Shown here piece after piece: positions 22,005 to 32,914 of a DNA stretch of 64,000 bases. How positions within the stretch are numbered: the first letter of the stretch is position 1; each line of letters starts with the position of its first letter. The stretch is from Epiperipatus broadwayi (Eukaryota; Onychophora; Udeonychophora; Euonychophora; Peripatidae). The DNA lies in assembly GCA_028023455.1 (NCBI GenBank), contig JAQFVV010007235.1, positions 60,939-124,938 on the forward strand, given 5' to 3'. A program made the position numbers and the translations under genes. The notes under the pieces were generated by a model that was given only the letters and a program-made list of their open reading frames with translations, ran no database searches and had not been told where the DNA came from.

Positions 22005-22448
22005 AGTCCATATTCATCACTCCATCTCAAACAATTGATACACATGACCACACACATGTGAAAAAGATAAATGATCCCCAATATACATATTTCATGCAGA
22101 ACCAGCATTCATCAGTTGGGTGAGATCATAATCTCTCACACATATACAATCAATGCTCATCTTATATTAGGATATCAATTCTTTAAAATTTAATAGAATG
22201 GCTTCAGTCTTCTCATTCTCTATCAATGGCTTTGACCATTGGTTTTTCAGTAGAATGTATGGTTGAATTGTTGGAAGGGTGAGAAGATTGAAAGTCTGTC
22301 ATCAAAGTTTAAGGATTTGCTATATTAATATAAGCTGATCCCTGATTGTATATATGTGAGGAAAATTATGATCTGGCCCAACTGCTGGTTCTTCATAAAA
22401 TACATATATTGGGGGTTATTTATCCTTTTTCACATGTATGATCATGTA
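22005..22448. mobile_element. Hammerhead family 3, copy 1 (palindromic)
   Basis: The left arm starts 'taagtccatattcatcactcc' and includes 'acacatgaccacac', 'aaaaagataaatgatc', 'aatatacatatttcatgc', 'accagca' and 'atcagttggg'. The right arm inverts it, ending 'ttcacatgtatgatcatgt'. The minus strand of the left arm holds an intact hammerhead core. The right arm lost the 'gatga' of the core. The right end runs into the (ATCT)n microsatellite. Confidence 0.65.
22071..22129 (-). ncRNA. Type I hammerhead ribozyme motif, family 3 (intact core)
   Basis: CUGAUGA is rc of 22109-22115. Stem II AUGC/GCAU spans rc 22094-22108, and GAAA is rc of 22090-22093. Stem III is a 3-bp AUA/UAU hairpin with a 2-nt loop (22090-22083), and A17 is at 22082; predicted cleavage is between 22082 and 22081. 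Stem I has CCCAA with UUGGG next to the core and an outer AUGAUC/GAUCAU helix (22124-22129 with 22071-22076), with an unpaired segment between that could serve loop-loop contacts. The triplet AUA is allowed in hammerheads but less common than GUC. Confidence 0.75.
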
Positions 22449-22474
22449 AATCGCTCTCTCTATTTACTATTAAA

Positions 22475-22646
<172 letters not shown>

Positions 22647-22713
22647 AAAAATTAGTCACATGTCACATGACTTATATAGCTTGCATTACCAATATGTAAT
22701 ATATAATAAACAT

Positions 22714-23051
22714 AAGCAAAACTCTCCATACAGTAGTGCCACTCTGTGCCAAACAGAGTAATCAATGATGCCAGAAGGCTTGTGCATAAAATCCCTATCT
22801 AATGCCTACTCATCCAATATCCCCAGACTAGTTTCTGGCTTGTGGCCATCATCAGTGAGGAGCCTTGCATCTGAGAGCACTGCACCTAGATCATTGGATG
22901 AGTAGGCATTAGATAGGGATTTTATGCACAAGCCTTCTGGCAGCCATTGATTACTCTGTTTGGCACAGGGTGGCTCTACTGTATGGAGAATTTTGCCTTT
23001 GTTTACAACAATTATGTGCTAGTATAGAGATGGTGATCATGTGATGTTTAG
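22714..23051. mobile_element. Hammerhead family 1, copy C with 14-bp TSD
   Basis: It starts 'aagcaaaactctccatacag', carries a minus-strand hammerhead, then an inverted arm ('attggatgagtagg' to 'ggagaattttgcc') and a tail ending 'gtgatgtttag'. The exact direct repeat tatataataaacat flanks it (22700-22713, 23052-23065). Total length is about 338 bp, with no coding capacity. The right arm lacks the catalytic core and begins a few bases past the cleavage position. Non-autonomous mobilisation by a PLE or LINE is likely. Confidence 0.75.
22812..22870 (-). ncRNA. Type I hammerhead ribozyme motif, family 1 (best copy)
   Basis: CUGAUGA is rc of 22849-22855. Stem II is a complete 4-bp UGGC/GCCA helix with loop CACAA (rc of 22836-22848), and GAAA is rc of 22832-22835. 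Stem III AC/GU with loop UA leads to the GUC triplet (rc of 22828-22826), with predicted cleavage between 22826 and 22825. The stem I inner helix has 6 bp (UCCUCA with UGGGGA, one G-U). The outer helix UUGGAU/AUGCAA has one mismatch. Every invariant core base is present. Minimal stem III matches hammerheads described from Penelope-like elements. Confidence 0.82.
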
Positions 23052-23499
23052 TATATAATAAACATTTAGTCTACTGAATGAATAGGTTAATTAAAATATT
23101 TTATAATAGATGTTTAAAGCTATTAGCAGGCGCTTTATATATATATATATTATTTAGAAAAATGCTTAATAGTACTGAAATGAAATTTCAGCAATTTTGT
23201 CAACAGCACCCACTTACAAATGAGTATGATTGTTATTACTACAAAAAAAAATGTAAAGAAAGACAAAAATATCAATAAATATACAGAAGTGATGAACTTT
23301 ATGATAACTATATGATAATTAATCCATGAACTATGTGCACATATAGAATATTTTGGTCCATCATTTTTTTTATTTAATATTTTTCGTCACTGTCTTTTAA
23401 CTTTTTTTGCAGCGTTTTTTATTTATTTATAAAAGACCTCAACACTTTGTCTACCTGTAGATTTCCATTGTATTCTATACTCAGTCATATTTTCCCAAT

Positions 23500-24150
23500 A
23501 AAAGGAATCAGTATTGCACTTTCTTAGAAGGTCTTTAAAATAATCTCTATAATGTAAACAAGGTCTCCTTATCAAAGAAAACCATGTTCAAATTATTATA
23601 AAATACTAAGTTAATATGTTTTAGTATCATAAACAGCAACATAAAGAACATATTGATTGACCTTGTCATTATAGTTTAAAATTTTATGGAATATGTTGCA
23701 CTGAAAAGAGTCCTATTTCCATATATTAAATATGGTAAAATAAGAGGTCCATATATACTAATTTAGTTGCAGTAGTTATTTCATTGAAAGAAAAAATATC
23801 TTTCAACTTGATAAAAGTGGCTGCAAATTGATAATGATCCATATTAAAAGTTGCAGAAGAATATTCTTCTATCTGGCTGATAAAAGATTAAATTTTTTTG
23901 AACATTAATTAAACCAAAGTTTTCATATATTGCATTCAAATCAAATCCATTTTATAAAATCATTCTTTAAATTAATGTAGACAGTATAATCATTAGCATT
24001 CTATAAATACAGAAGTCATAATGATGAAATGTTGTCTTTGCTTTTAATCAATTCAAATTTCAAACCTATATCATATTTAGATCCCTGATTTACAAAGCTG
24101 CCTATAAACAGCTCTAAAGACCGCTTATAAAAATCAAAATAAAAGGTACT
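23500..24150 (-). pseudogene. Unrecognised coding relic, homologous to 14.6-14.96 kb
   Basis: The minus strand, with stops and frameshifts, reads RSLELFIGSFVNQGSKYDI, KFELIKSKDNIS, INLKNDFI, IYENFGLINVQKNLIFYQP, then MTRSINMFFMLLFMILKHIN and NMVFFDKETLFTL. The first part aligns with the relic at 14.64-14.96 kb. It is probably part of a transposon protein, but I do not recognise the family. Confidence 0.4.
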
Positions 24151-25324
24151 GCTCAGATTTTCCAACTACAATAATAACACTTCATCTTATTCCATGCATC
24201 AGGCTACACATATAAATAAACGTTGATGGATAACCAATTAACTGTAAGCAGTGTCACAGATCTATTCAGTTAAATGATGAAAGATTTTGAGAAATCAATG
24301 GGTTAAAAAATAAATTTGTGTTTATTATTCTTAATTTATGCTTTAAATGAAGTTAATTCTATATATGCTAACTACCAGATTAATATACTATCTAAAATTT
24401 TGACTTATTGTATTGTTAAAGATTTAGCTTTTTTTGTATTAACCATATATGTAGAAACAATTAAATTTTCTGATGTAACTCTTAGTATTAAGTTTCTGAA
24501 AAAATTGATATTAAGAAATTAATAAGCAATTGAAAACTACCATTTTTGATCAATGTATGTTATCAATTAGTTTGCATATTTTATTATCCAATTTATTAAA
24601 TCTGCTTTTGAACAGAGAACTTAAAATATATTCATTTCAAAGTGAAATTAAAGAAACAACAAAATATAGTAAAATGCAGTTGTTTTTTCTGTTTTTTCCT
24701 ATTTACTGTATGTAAGTTTTTTGAATCAAAATACTTATGAATAAAAACTGTATTTAAAAACTATAGCTGTAAAATAAATATGTTTTGATTTTATTTTAAT
24801 AAAAAAGAATAACAAAATAGAACTGATAATTAAGTGAAGTTATAATCTTGATTGTTTATGTGGTAAATAACCAATATAATTAATAGAATTACATATTATT
24901 AGTAGAAGAACTGAAAAACTAGTGCTAGAAATAAATTATTTAAAGTATGTTCTGTAAAATAATTTTATGTAAAATAATAATTATAAACAGCTAGCTTTAA
25001 AGGTCTAAACAAACTAATAATCATAACATCAAAACAGTTTCTTAATGATTGAATTCTTTTGATATAAATAACCTTTTAATGATGTTCCATTGTTTATTTA
25101 GTAATTTTATTTCTTAGCTACTGTATAATATCTATAAAAAAAAAAACAGATATACTTGCCAAAAAATATATTAACTCTTATTGATTAATCAATCAGATTA
25201 TTTACTGATTTATAACATACTTATTACACAAACAATAACCTATACTATATATTTCAGTCAATAAATAGACTTCTTTCAGAATCAGGTAAAATTAAGGTAC
25301 CTTATTATGAAAATTTACTTTACA
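24151..25324. other. AT-rich non-coding DNA
   Basis: ORFs at 24316-24715 are Ile/Leu/Tyr-rich with no motif. Nothing else can be supported. Confidence 0.5.
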
Positions 25325-25347
25325 AACATTTTTTTTTTTTTTTAAAT

Positions 25348-26521
25348 TTATTTAAACATGAAGTGTCCTTTGTACACTGAAAGGTTTACATGGTATTTAA
25401 AGTTACAGACTAAAAAAAAGGAACACATTCTGCACAGTCCTGATATTCTTGGTGGATTATTCATTGGAAATTCAATCTTTTCCCAAGTGTCTCTGTATAA
25501 CAGCTGAGGAGCAAGGGCAGAGTCTCTGACTTTAGCCTGTGTGAGTAGCTTGATGTAAATCTGAAGTGGAGTATTTCCAAAATTTGCAAACATTAATTTG
25601 CATCTGGTTAGCCATAGGTGAAGGTCAAAAAGATGGACAGTCTGATGGATGTGTAGGTTTCCCCGTTTGATTGTGTTTTGAATTGATAGGACATCTCTGA
25701 TGTCTGGTGAAACTTTGTTAATGATGAAGTTCCTGATAGGAGAGAAGGTGGAGCACATGTGTAATAGGTGGGCTATGGTCTCATCAGCTGAGTGGCAAAG
25801 CTGAAACTGGGGTCCAATCTTTGAAAAACCCCTCCTGGCCACAAGAAAGCAACTGGTGGGAAGAGAAGCCAGATTGAGCTTAAGAGGAAAGTTGATGTGT
25901 TTGGATTCAACGTACCAGTGATTCAGCTTTTAGATCAAGGCTTTGTTGAAAAGCCCCAATACATTTTGAGTTGGTGCTTGATCTTGGTGTTTTAATTTGT
26001 AGACAGTCCAGAAAAACTTTTTAGCATCAAGGGCTAGTTGGCTGGGATTCATGCCTATACTGACTTGATTCCAGATTTTACCCATCCATTTACTTGTAAG
26101 TAGAGGTGGAATATCAGTAGGGTTGACAACCACCGGAAGATTGGGTTTGGAAATTTTAAGTATGTCGAGCACAGAAGAGAAATGGATTTTTGAAGATAGA
26201 GGGTGGAGACAGAGTGCAGACCAAGACCATTAAACTCATTAGGAATTTGAGCCTTGGCTATGCTAATAGCCACCACCTTGCCATTTTAGAGAAGTTTGGA
26301 ACACAGAGAGTTCATTTGTTTTTCAAAGAGCTTAGTAGATTTGATGATGGGAAGGTAATAGGACAGTTTAGAATAACCAATGTATTTAATAATGTAACTT
26401 TGCCGATGAGTGATAAGGAGATCTTGGTGAGTGATGGAACTATTTTCTTTGTTTTATCCAGTATTAGGTTCTGAATTGCCTTTGTCATCACCAGCCTCAA
26501 TAATGCAATTGGAAAGCCCAA
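25348..26521 (-). pseudogene. LINE ORF2 C-terminal part
   Basis: Frames in order on the minus strand: 26521-26312 starts (L/M)GFPIALLRLVMTKAIQNLI and has ISLSLIGKVTLLNTLVIL, the 'thumb'-side sequence after the RT domain. Next, 26276-26055 has AKAQIPNEFNGLGLHSVSTL. Then 26172-25930 has PPLLTSKWMGKIWNQV and ALDAKKFFWTVYKLKHQDQ. The last, 25842-25348, has GPQFQLCHSADETIAHLLHM with C-x-S-x2-E-T-x2-H-x4-C spacing of the LINE C-terminal Cys/His motif. Frameshifts separate the pieces, so it is dead. Confidence 0.7.
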
Positions 26522-28359
26522 AAAAGAATCATCTCAGTATATCGGTTGGAAATAAAATATTAATTTCGAATATTTTCACTCAAGCCTCAATAAATAAAGC
26601 TTCTGGAATTAATAGGTAAGCTCCTTTTCTTTTATTTTCTATTATCTCATTAAAAAATGAGTGCCCCAAATTTTTATTTGGACCCTCTAGAGTCCAATAT
26701 TCAAGAAATTTTAAATGCATGTTTTAACACTAACATTATGCAGGTCCCTGATATAAATAACTTAAGCCCCTAGTTAAAACTACCACAAAATTCAAGTAAG
26801 CAACTCAGGTCAAACAGTAAAACTCAGAATAGTTCTCTCAACTCTAAAATGCGAATAACAAGTCTCCTAAAGCAATTAACTTATAACAGTGAGTCAGAAC
26901 AGAAAATTAACAAAATCGCTATGACTAAAACAACCACAAGAAATTCGAACCCGATCATAAATATTGGAAAAATGCAAAAAATATTGATAAAACCAAAAAT
27001 ACCTCAAATTTAATATCTGCTAATGAAATTGATCTTCCCAGTTTTCAACCATCTGAGTGCCCCAAAAGGCAATCAGACCTATTTTTAAGATCTAAAAAAT
27101 TCATATCTAGACAATAGAACACTGTCCCAACCTCCCACCAAAACCATATCACAGCAGCAACAAAATGAAAACTATGAGAATTTTTCTGCAGGTAATCAAA
27201 ATCGTTTATCACAAATGGTCACAGCTATTGAAACAGGAAGGTTCTCAGGGACTAAACAGTGGAGTTAAAATCACAGAATCCGATTCTTCAGGCAATTACC
27301 TAAATTTTGATACCAGAACCAATGATCTACCACAAGTAGAACAAACTTTCCAAACCGATTTTCCACTGCTACCATCTAAAATAACATCACATCGTTTTAA
27401 CAATAGTAACAAACAGTTTTATGCTACAATTTTAAGTAAAAATAAATTCAGCACACTAAACCAAACTTCCTCCTTTAGTCTCCACAATTAGGATTACTTG
27501 ATTTGGATGAGGAAGAACTTGCCACCTCAATTAACAATGAGAACTCTTTGCTTCCAAACTTATCAGACACTTAAAATTTATTGAATAACCATCAAAGAAT
27601 CAGTCTCGAATTTAATTCAAGAATTCCATCAATTCTGTTTCACTCCTTTTTACATTACTCAAGTGATAATACCCTCATCCTCACCACCACTGATAATAAT
27701 TGTCAGCTCTTCACTTTCCCTACTGATGACTTTTCCAACTGCTGAAAGACTCTAATCTAGGTGATGCCATCAGAAGAGTATATCATCATCCAAACAGAAG
27801 ATACTTGATCCTTGAATTTCATAACATATTACAGAAAAAAAACTTCAAGAGACAGCACTTGATTATAAATCAACACTACCTTATAACAATAAACATGAAC
27901 ATCCCAAGGCTTGCCTATGACCTTGCAAGAAACTGTTATCTCATCTTTACCCAGACAGATCTTCAAGTTGCTAAACAAATAGGGTGAAATTACTGGTTTC
28001 AAATTCATTGTTGAGAAAATTACCTTACAACACTGCAGATTTTACCATCAAACTTGCTAAGGGCTACACTCCAATTGATATTCCATCTAAGCTTGAGGAA
28101 GCCAAGTGCCCCCTTTATATTTCTATATGTGGAATGCAGCCTTAGTGTTTCTCTTGTGGAGAGCGCACTCACCTAGTCAAGGCATGCCCCCAAAAATATG
28201 TGCTCTCTGCAAAGCTAGAAAATCAAAAAATCACAAATGCAACACCAATTCCTATAACTAAACCTCATACCAATTCCTAGAACTAAACCTCATCTCAACA
28301 TTCCTATACTGCTCAACAAGTAGAATATACAGTATTTATACAACAGCCTGTTCTACATC

Positions 28360-28462
28360 AAGCACATCATCAATCATCAGAACATTTATATTTAGATACA
28401 AGCTCGACTAAGCACATCATCAATCATCAGAACAACATTTACATTTAGATACAAGCTTGACT
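28360..28462 (+). repeat. 50-bp tandem duplication in LINE ORF1
   Basis: 'aagcacatcatcaatcatc' starts at 28360 and 28410; both continue through 'tttagatacaagct' and 'gact'. The second copy has a 3-bp insertion. A period of 50 is not a multiple of three, so it disturbs the frame. Confidence 0.75.
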
Positions 28463-28582
28463 GAATCAACCTACCAGCAGTTACAATTTAACACTTCTCA
28501 ACAATCAATAGAGAACAGCTTAAAATCTGATACTCATTTAATAAAGCAGAATTCCCAACAGCTACTATCTACCACTGCTCTT

Positions 28583-28671
28583 CAACAACTCGATGAAACT
28601 GATCAAGTGAATCCTACTTTTAATCCACAACAACTCGATGAAACTGATCAAGTGAATCCTACTTTTAATCA
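28583..28671 (+). repeat. 45-bp in-frame duplication (15 residues)
   Basis: Two identical units of the peptide QQLDETDQVNPTFNP are encoded in tandem, at 28583 and 28628. The frame stays open through both. Confidence 0.85.
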
Positions 28672-29056
28672 AGTTCAGAATCAAAAATATCTGTTGCTAA
28701 TTCAGCCAATGCAAAACAATCAAGATGCTTTAAACAACAAGAGAAAGATTCAAGACTCCTCTGGGTCCCAGCAAGAAGAAAATAACCTTTCCAATGCTGA
28801 CTCTGACACAGGATCAAGATTCTTTTAAACTAGAATTACCAGACATCAAAAGCAGCAAAAAAAGAAGGAAAGTAAGAGAACCAGAGAACTCGAATCACAG
28901 CCTTCCCCAGAGATAGCATTTAACCAAGCCAAAAATCTCACTGACTACAAACCATTATATTCAGATGACCAGTCATCAATATTAAGTAACAACTCTTCAT
29001 CTTTCTCCAGTCATCTCCTGCTGATGGATGACCTTTCTGACCAATAATTCTTCAGT

Positions 29057-29660
29057 TTGTATCAATTCTTAATCAATAATCAGAAATCCAAGCTTCAAGT
29101 TGTATGCTTTGCAGAAACAAAGCTACATATCACCTCAAATTATCAAATATCACAGATAATGCAACAACTGGGTTCATTTCACTACATTCCATCTCAAACT
29201 GCCTCTTCTGCGGTCGCTTTTTTATCAGCAAACAATTGGCCTATACTCAACTCAAAATGCTCTACCTTGACAAAGACTTCCTGATGATCAACATCTCCTT
29301 CTCAAACTTCATGCTTAATATAATATACTTATATATCAACAGTCACTAGTGTTTGCACATTCAACCTTAAACAAGATTAATTCCCTTTTGTCTTCTGACA
29401 AGTCTCCAACAATACTTTTTGGAGACTTTAATATGAGTTATACCAAGTTCAACCATAAATACCCCCATCTTCTAAACAGAGTTTTTCTCTGTGGAGAAGG
29501 CTGTTTCCCACCTAATGCCTTCTCCTTTTACATGTGTCAAACAACTTCCCTCATTGATATAATGTACTATTCACCAGAAATTTATTATAACCTCAATGCA
29601 ACTTCATCTAGTTCCATTTACAGATCATCTAGCCATGCAACTCTCACTGATGTTTGATTC
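29057..29660 (+). pseudogene. LINE APE endonuclease, frameshifted
   Basis: It encodes LQVVCFAETKL (the catalytic Glu motif), then after frameshifts LLSSDKSPTILFGDFNM (the GDFN motif) and TSLIDIMYYSPEI (the S-x-I-D motif). The last block reads YRSSSHATL where SDH is expected, so the Asp appears lost. This nuclease would nick the target DNA for target-primed reverse transcription. It follows ORF1 directly and precedes RT, the usual LINE order. Confidence 0.7.
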
Positions 29661-30179
29661 AAATTATTTAATTCAATCTCAACTCTCTTTCACAATCAGA
29701 CTACTAAACAAATCAGCAACCCCAGAATGTATTTTTTCAGAGGCATACATATTATTCCAAAAGATCAAAATTCTCTTTCTTCCACCAATTTTGGGGTGGT
29801 CATCGTTCATGGGAATTCTCAGATCATTAATCAAATCATATACCAGGAGAACCAACGGTCCCAAACACCTTTTGGGTGAGCAGGATGCAATTGCTGAGAG
29901 GCTTGATAGTTCCTCTCCCTCTGACATCTGTCCTCAGTCAATCATTGAATTGAAATCTCAATACCTAAAAAAAAAAAGATGCTTGGCACAATATATTGCC
30001 ACAAAAAAAAACCAAAATCTTCCTTGCTTTCCATTATAACTGTATCCAAAGCTATATTAGATGGGCACTGGGAGCTGCAACCAGGCCCACCCCCACAATT
30101 CACACCATAAATCAGGTTCAGTGCAGTGGTTTTACCATAACTTAATGAAATCCACAAGCACTTCAAATCCAAATTACAG

Positions 30180-31015
30180 ATGAAAGATTTTGAAATAGGA
30201 CACATTTGGAGGAAGACTGAGACTCGTTCCACTCATAATATCACAAAAGCAAAAATCATCCAAAAGCTAAAATCATATCCAGAGAGTACACATCTGGGAA
30301 TTCATGGCATCCCTAGATTTTTACTCCTCCATCTATCTCACTTTACTGCACCCATAGTCCAACAGCTAATTGATGTGCTAGCTGGAGATTTCCAAAATAT
30401 CCCAGATCTCTATCTAGTGGTGATGGTCTCCTTTCTAAAAAAGCATATAAACCCATCTGAATTAGCTAACATTAGGCCAATTTTTATGATTCCTTTACTC
30501 ATCAAAACCAGAGTCCATAGTAAAGGATTCAAATACAAGACCAGCTGTTGAACACATTTCCCACTTCCAATTTTCTTGCAAGGAATTATCAACCACTGAT
30601 GCAGTACAACGCTTTCTCCTCCTGATTGAACATGTTAGGTCTCACAGGAAAGCTAAACCCATAGTAATTCAGCTAGATTTCTCCTCCACTTTTGATGTAG
30701 TGGTTCCTTCAATTCTGCTTTGAAACTTCCAGGATTATAATGTTCCAGATGTCTTCATCCTCATAATAGGAAATCAGACCACATTTGTCAATTCCACAAG
30801 GATCTCCACTTGCCACCTTATGTTTTATAACATATATGAATCCACTGCTTAAACAGATTGAAGCCAAGCTTCCAGGAATCTATGTTCGAAGCTTAAAACA
30901 AACAGTACATCACATTTCCTATGTGGATGATGTTTCAGTCTTTCTTCCTGATCTTTCTCATCCGCCAGCCTTCCTCCAACTTGTAAATACATATGCTAGC
31001 ATATTAAACCTCTAA
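30180..31015 (+). pseudogene. LINE reverse transcriptase, broken
   Basis: Blocks in order are STHLGIHGIPRFLL (usual P-G-x-DGIP), LVVMVSFLKKHINPSELANI with RPIFMIPLLIKT, then after a stop AVQRFLLLIEHVRSHRKAK and IVIQLDFSSTFDVVVPSIL, then PQGSPLATL and ISYVDDVSVFLPDL. The YVDD box at 30920-30931 is intact. Sequence ends soon after, close to the point where the minus-strand 3' part resumes. Stops at about 30549 and elsewhere kill it. Confidence 0.75.
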
Positions 31016-31100
31016 ATTAACTGTGTAAAATCATCAATGTAGAACATTAGAACAGGACAAACAATCTTTTCAGTGTTTTCCTCCAAACCTAGTATCTGAT

Positions 31101-32914
31101 AATAATCCATGCAATTAGTATTAGTTCATAAATCACTTTGGGAATTGAACTTATTTACTAAAGATTTAACATCTTGGTTATATAATTAAGCCTGTGTTTC
31201 CATTGTATTGATTCTGATGTTCTGCAGTGAATTTAAAAGACCACTAGCATAAATAGTGATTTTTCTCAAGTCAGATTTTTTATAATTTGTGAATATAATT
31301 GCAATAAAATATAATTTGGATTTTTTAAATGTATTGTTATTTCAGATTTACTTTAATTGTAACATTCAGGGTTGCATAATTATAGCAACATTGTGTTTAT
31401 CTGTATAATGTCATTTCAATTTGTTGCTATTAACAAACTTTTGTTAAATTTAACTTATAGTTTCTAATAATCAATGCTGTATACATATATATATATATTT
31501 GAAAAAAAAGGTTAAAAAATGGAAGTGTAAAACATAAAAAAAAAAGATGTACTAATCAACAAGCTATTAGTTCCTATGTAACTTACATAATGTAAACATC
31601 TTTTGCAATGTACTGTATTACTTATTTTTATTTGTTAAACACACTTTTATATTTTACAGTATGGCAAACATGTGACATAAAATTTATTTTATACAAAACA
31701 TCATCCAACAGATCACTTCCATAAGTTGAGGTTTGCTTTTACATTAGTTATAGTTTATCATATTAAACAATCTCTCATGCAGTAAGTAATTCTTGATTTC
31801 AGAAAATTGTGTTTCATCAGATATACAAGACTCAGTGTTCAATAATAAATAGATACTCATATTATACAGTCATTGCATTGTAAATATATATCCCAAGGAG
31901 CAATAGCTTCATAGCTTATATTCAGTGTTATTTCTAAGAATATATTTAATAAGTGATGAAATTTATTAAACAGTATGAACATTTTTATACAATGAACACT
32001 TCCTGATGGCATTTATGAATTATTTTTGAGTATAAACTATATAATGTTTATAGTTTATGCTATTTTATTAATATTGATTATACTTGTACTTATTCTATAT
32101 GTATAGAAATGTTTATTGAGTGTTCACTAACATCACCATTTTTATTTTTATTTTATCCATGACATTTAGAATTAATTGGATATATTTAATCAAGTAATAG
32201 TCTCATATAAGTTATATATGCATATATTGATCTCAAATAATGATTTTGACTTGATTGAGGAAATTAATAGTCCAAAGATAAGTCATCTTTACATTACATC
32301 ACAATTGTAAAGTCCTATACAGGGTTTATAAATTGTATATAAAGTCATGTTAAAAAAGAATCATAGTTTTTTAAAAGTGCAATTATAAATAAACAATGTT
32401 ACTTTATTTAGTATTTTATTTAAGTTATTGTTTCATAATATAAGCTATGTTCTGTATCTGAAGACAGATATTATGACTAAGGGATTACATTTGATCATCA
32501 TCAATGGTAGTTTGCCACTTCTAGATATAATTTACTCTAGCGTTTCAATATTAGAATATCACTAGTTTAAATGAGTTTTGTACGATTAAGAGGCATAACT
32601 ATGATATTTAAATAATTGTAAAATCTACCATTTTGGAAGATATAATATTGACTGGTTCAAATTGATCAATTGAGTAAAGTTTATATTACAATTAAAAATG
32701 TAGATTAAGCTAATTTGATTAATTTTTATTCTGGCATATGACAATTTCTGTAATACGTGCTTTTAATAATATTTTAAAATTTTTTTCTAGAGTTATCAAT
32801 TATAAATTTGGGTAATAAATAACTAATTAATGGTAAGGCTATGATATCTTTTACACTTGATTAAGTTCTGGTTTATGATTTCTTTCAGTGAAAACTTTAT
32901 CCTAATATACAAAA
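31101..32914. other. AT-rich non-coding DNA
   Basis: No coding or repeat signal was recognised apart from a small (TA)n tract near 31486. ORFs are shorter than 60 codons. Confidence 0.5.

Larger units (their letters stand above)
26659..28830 (+). pseudogene. LINE ORF1 (gag-like) with zinc knuckle, broken
   Basis: A start at 26659 gives MSAPNFYLDPLESNIQEIL and stops after about 38 codons; Gln/Ser/Asn-rich coding continues in fragments (27165-27491, 28457-28828). At 28146-28187 the plus strand encodes CFSCGERTHLVKAC, a CX2CX4HX4C zinc knuckle, and after a frameshift CALCKARKSKNHKCN, a second Cys/His cluster (about 28200-28246). LINE ORF1 proteins of this type bind element RNA. Two short tandem duplications lie near its 3' end. 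The frame is broken, so no product is expected. Confidence 0.6.
25325..31100 (-). mobile_element. LINE with inverted 5' part (twin-priming shape)
   Basis: A T run at 25329-25344 is the poly(A) tail of a minus-strand insertion. Minus-strand coding from 26521 to 25348 is the region after the RT catalytic box. From about 26530 to 31100 the plus strand carries ORF1, endonuclease and RT up to YVDD and slightly beyond. The two parts together make one LINE, joined at the element's 5' end. Twin priming predicts exactly this order: inverted 5' segment, then 3' segment, then poly(A). The style (PQGSPLA, YVDDVSVF, LGFPI) resembles L1/Tx1-like LINEs. A TSD was not found. Confidence 0.65.

Noticed and set aside
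27715-27755. CTGATGA followed later by GAAAGAC, hammerhead-like order
   Set aside because: The bases between do not form a stem II and there is no stem I complementarity; it lies in LINE ORF1 sequence.
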